From contig JAISTJ010000125.1 in NCBI GenBank assembly GCA_031272655.1, positions 1-6,780 on the forward strand: a stretch of 6,780 nucleotides of DNA, read 5' to 3'. The stretch is from Tannerella sp. (GTDB taxonomy: Bacteria > Bacteroidota > Bacteroidia > Bacteroidales > Tannerellaceae). The stretch's first letter is position 1; each line of letters opens with the position of its first letter. Positions 6,754 through 6,780 of this stretch are shown here, one piece after another. A model generated the notes under the pieces. That model ran no database searches, was not told where the DNA came from, and worked only from the letters and a program-made list of their open reading frames with translations. Both the position numbers and the translations under genes were made by a program.

Positions 6754-6780
6754 AAAAGGCTATTTCCCAAGGTTTTTAAG

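Overview
The window looks like chromosomal DNA from a member of the Bacteroidota, probably the Bacteroidales. Several intergenic gaps carry the phylum's unusual promoter signature (TAnnTTTG at -7, in one case with TTTG 19 bp upstream). Shine-Dalgarno sequences are mostly absent. There is a long lipoprotein that pairs a fimbrillin-like region with a C-terminal domain of the Fibrobacter-succinogenes-major-paralogous (FISUMP) type, a combination typical of this phylum. No mobile element, CRISPR array, prophage or rRNA gene was seen, and no gene-free stretch exceeds about 100 bases.

Layout, left to right. Bases 1-972 (+) hold the 3' part of a RhaT-type L-rhamnose/proton symporter whose start lies outside the window. 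Facing it is a tRNA-Leu(UAG) gene (1008-1088, -) with its own likely promoter. Next on the minus strand is a two-gene unit: a promoter at about 5271-5301, a 733-residue predicted lipoprotein (3027-5228), then, after a 23-bp gap, an MsbA-like ABC exporter (1159-3006) that appears to start with TTG. Upstream on the same strand is a YhhQ-family queuosine-precursor transporter (5310-5990). A divergent gene, ung for uracil-DNA glycosylase (6091-6753, +), shares its control region.

The most interesting element is the short leader of the yhhQ-like gene. Bases 5995-6025 (-) can fold into a 5-bp hairpin whose loop pairs perfectly with a CAAG just after a run of six A residues, four bases before the start codon. 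This matches the architecture of a class I preQ1 riboswitch and sits in front of a transporter for queuosine precursors. It would let the cell shut off precursor uptake when preQ1 is plentiful. The other genes are ordinary housekeeping or surface functions. Why a surface lipoprotein shares a transcript with an ABC exporter is not clear from the sequence.
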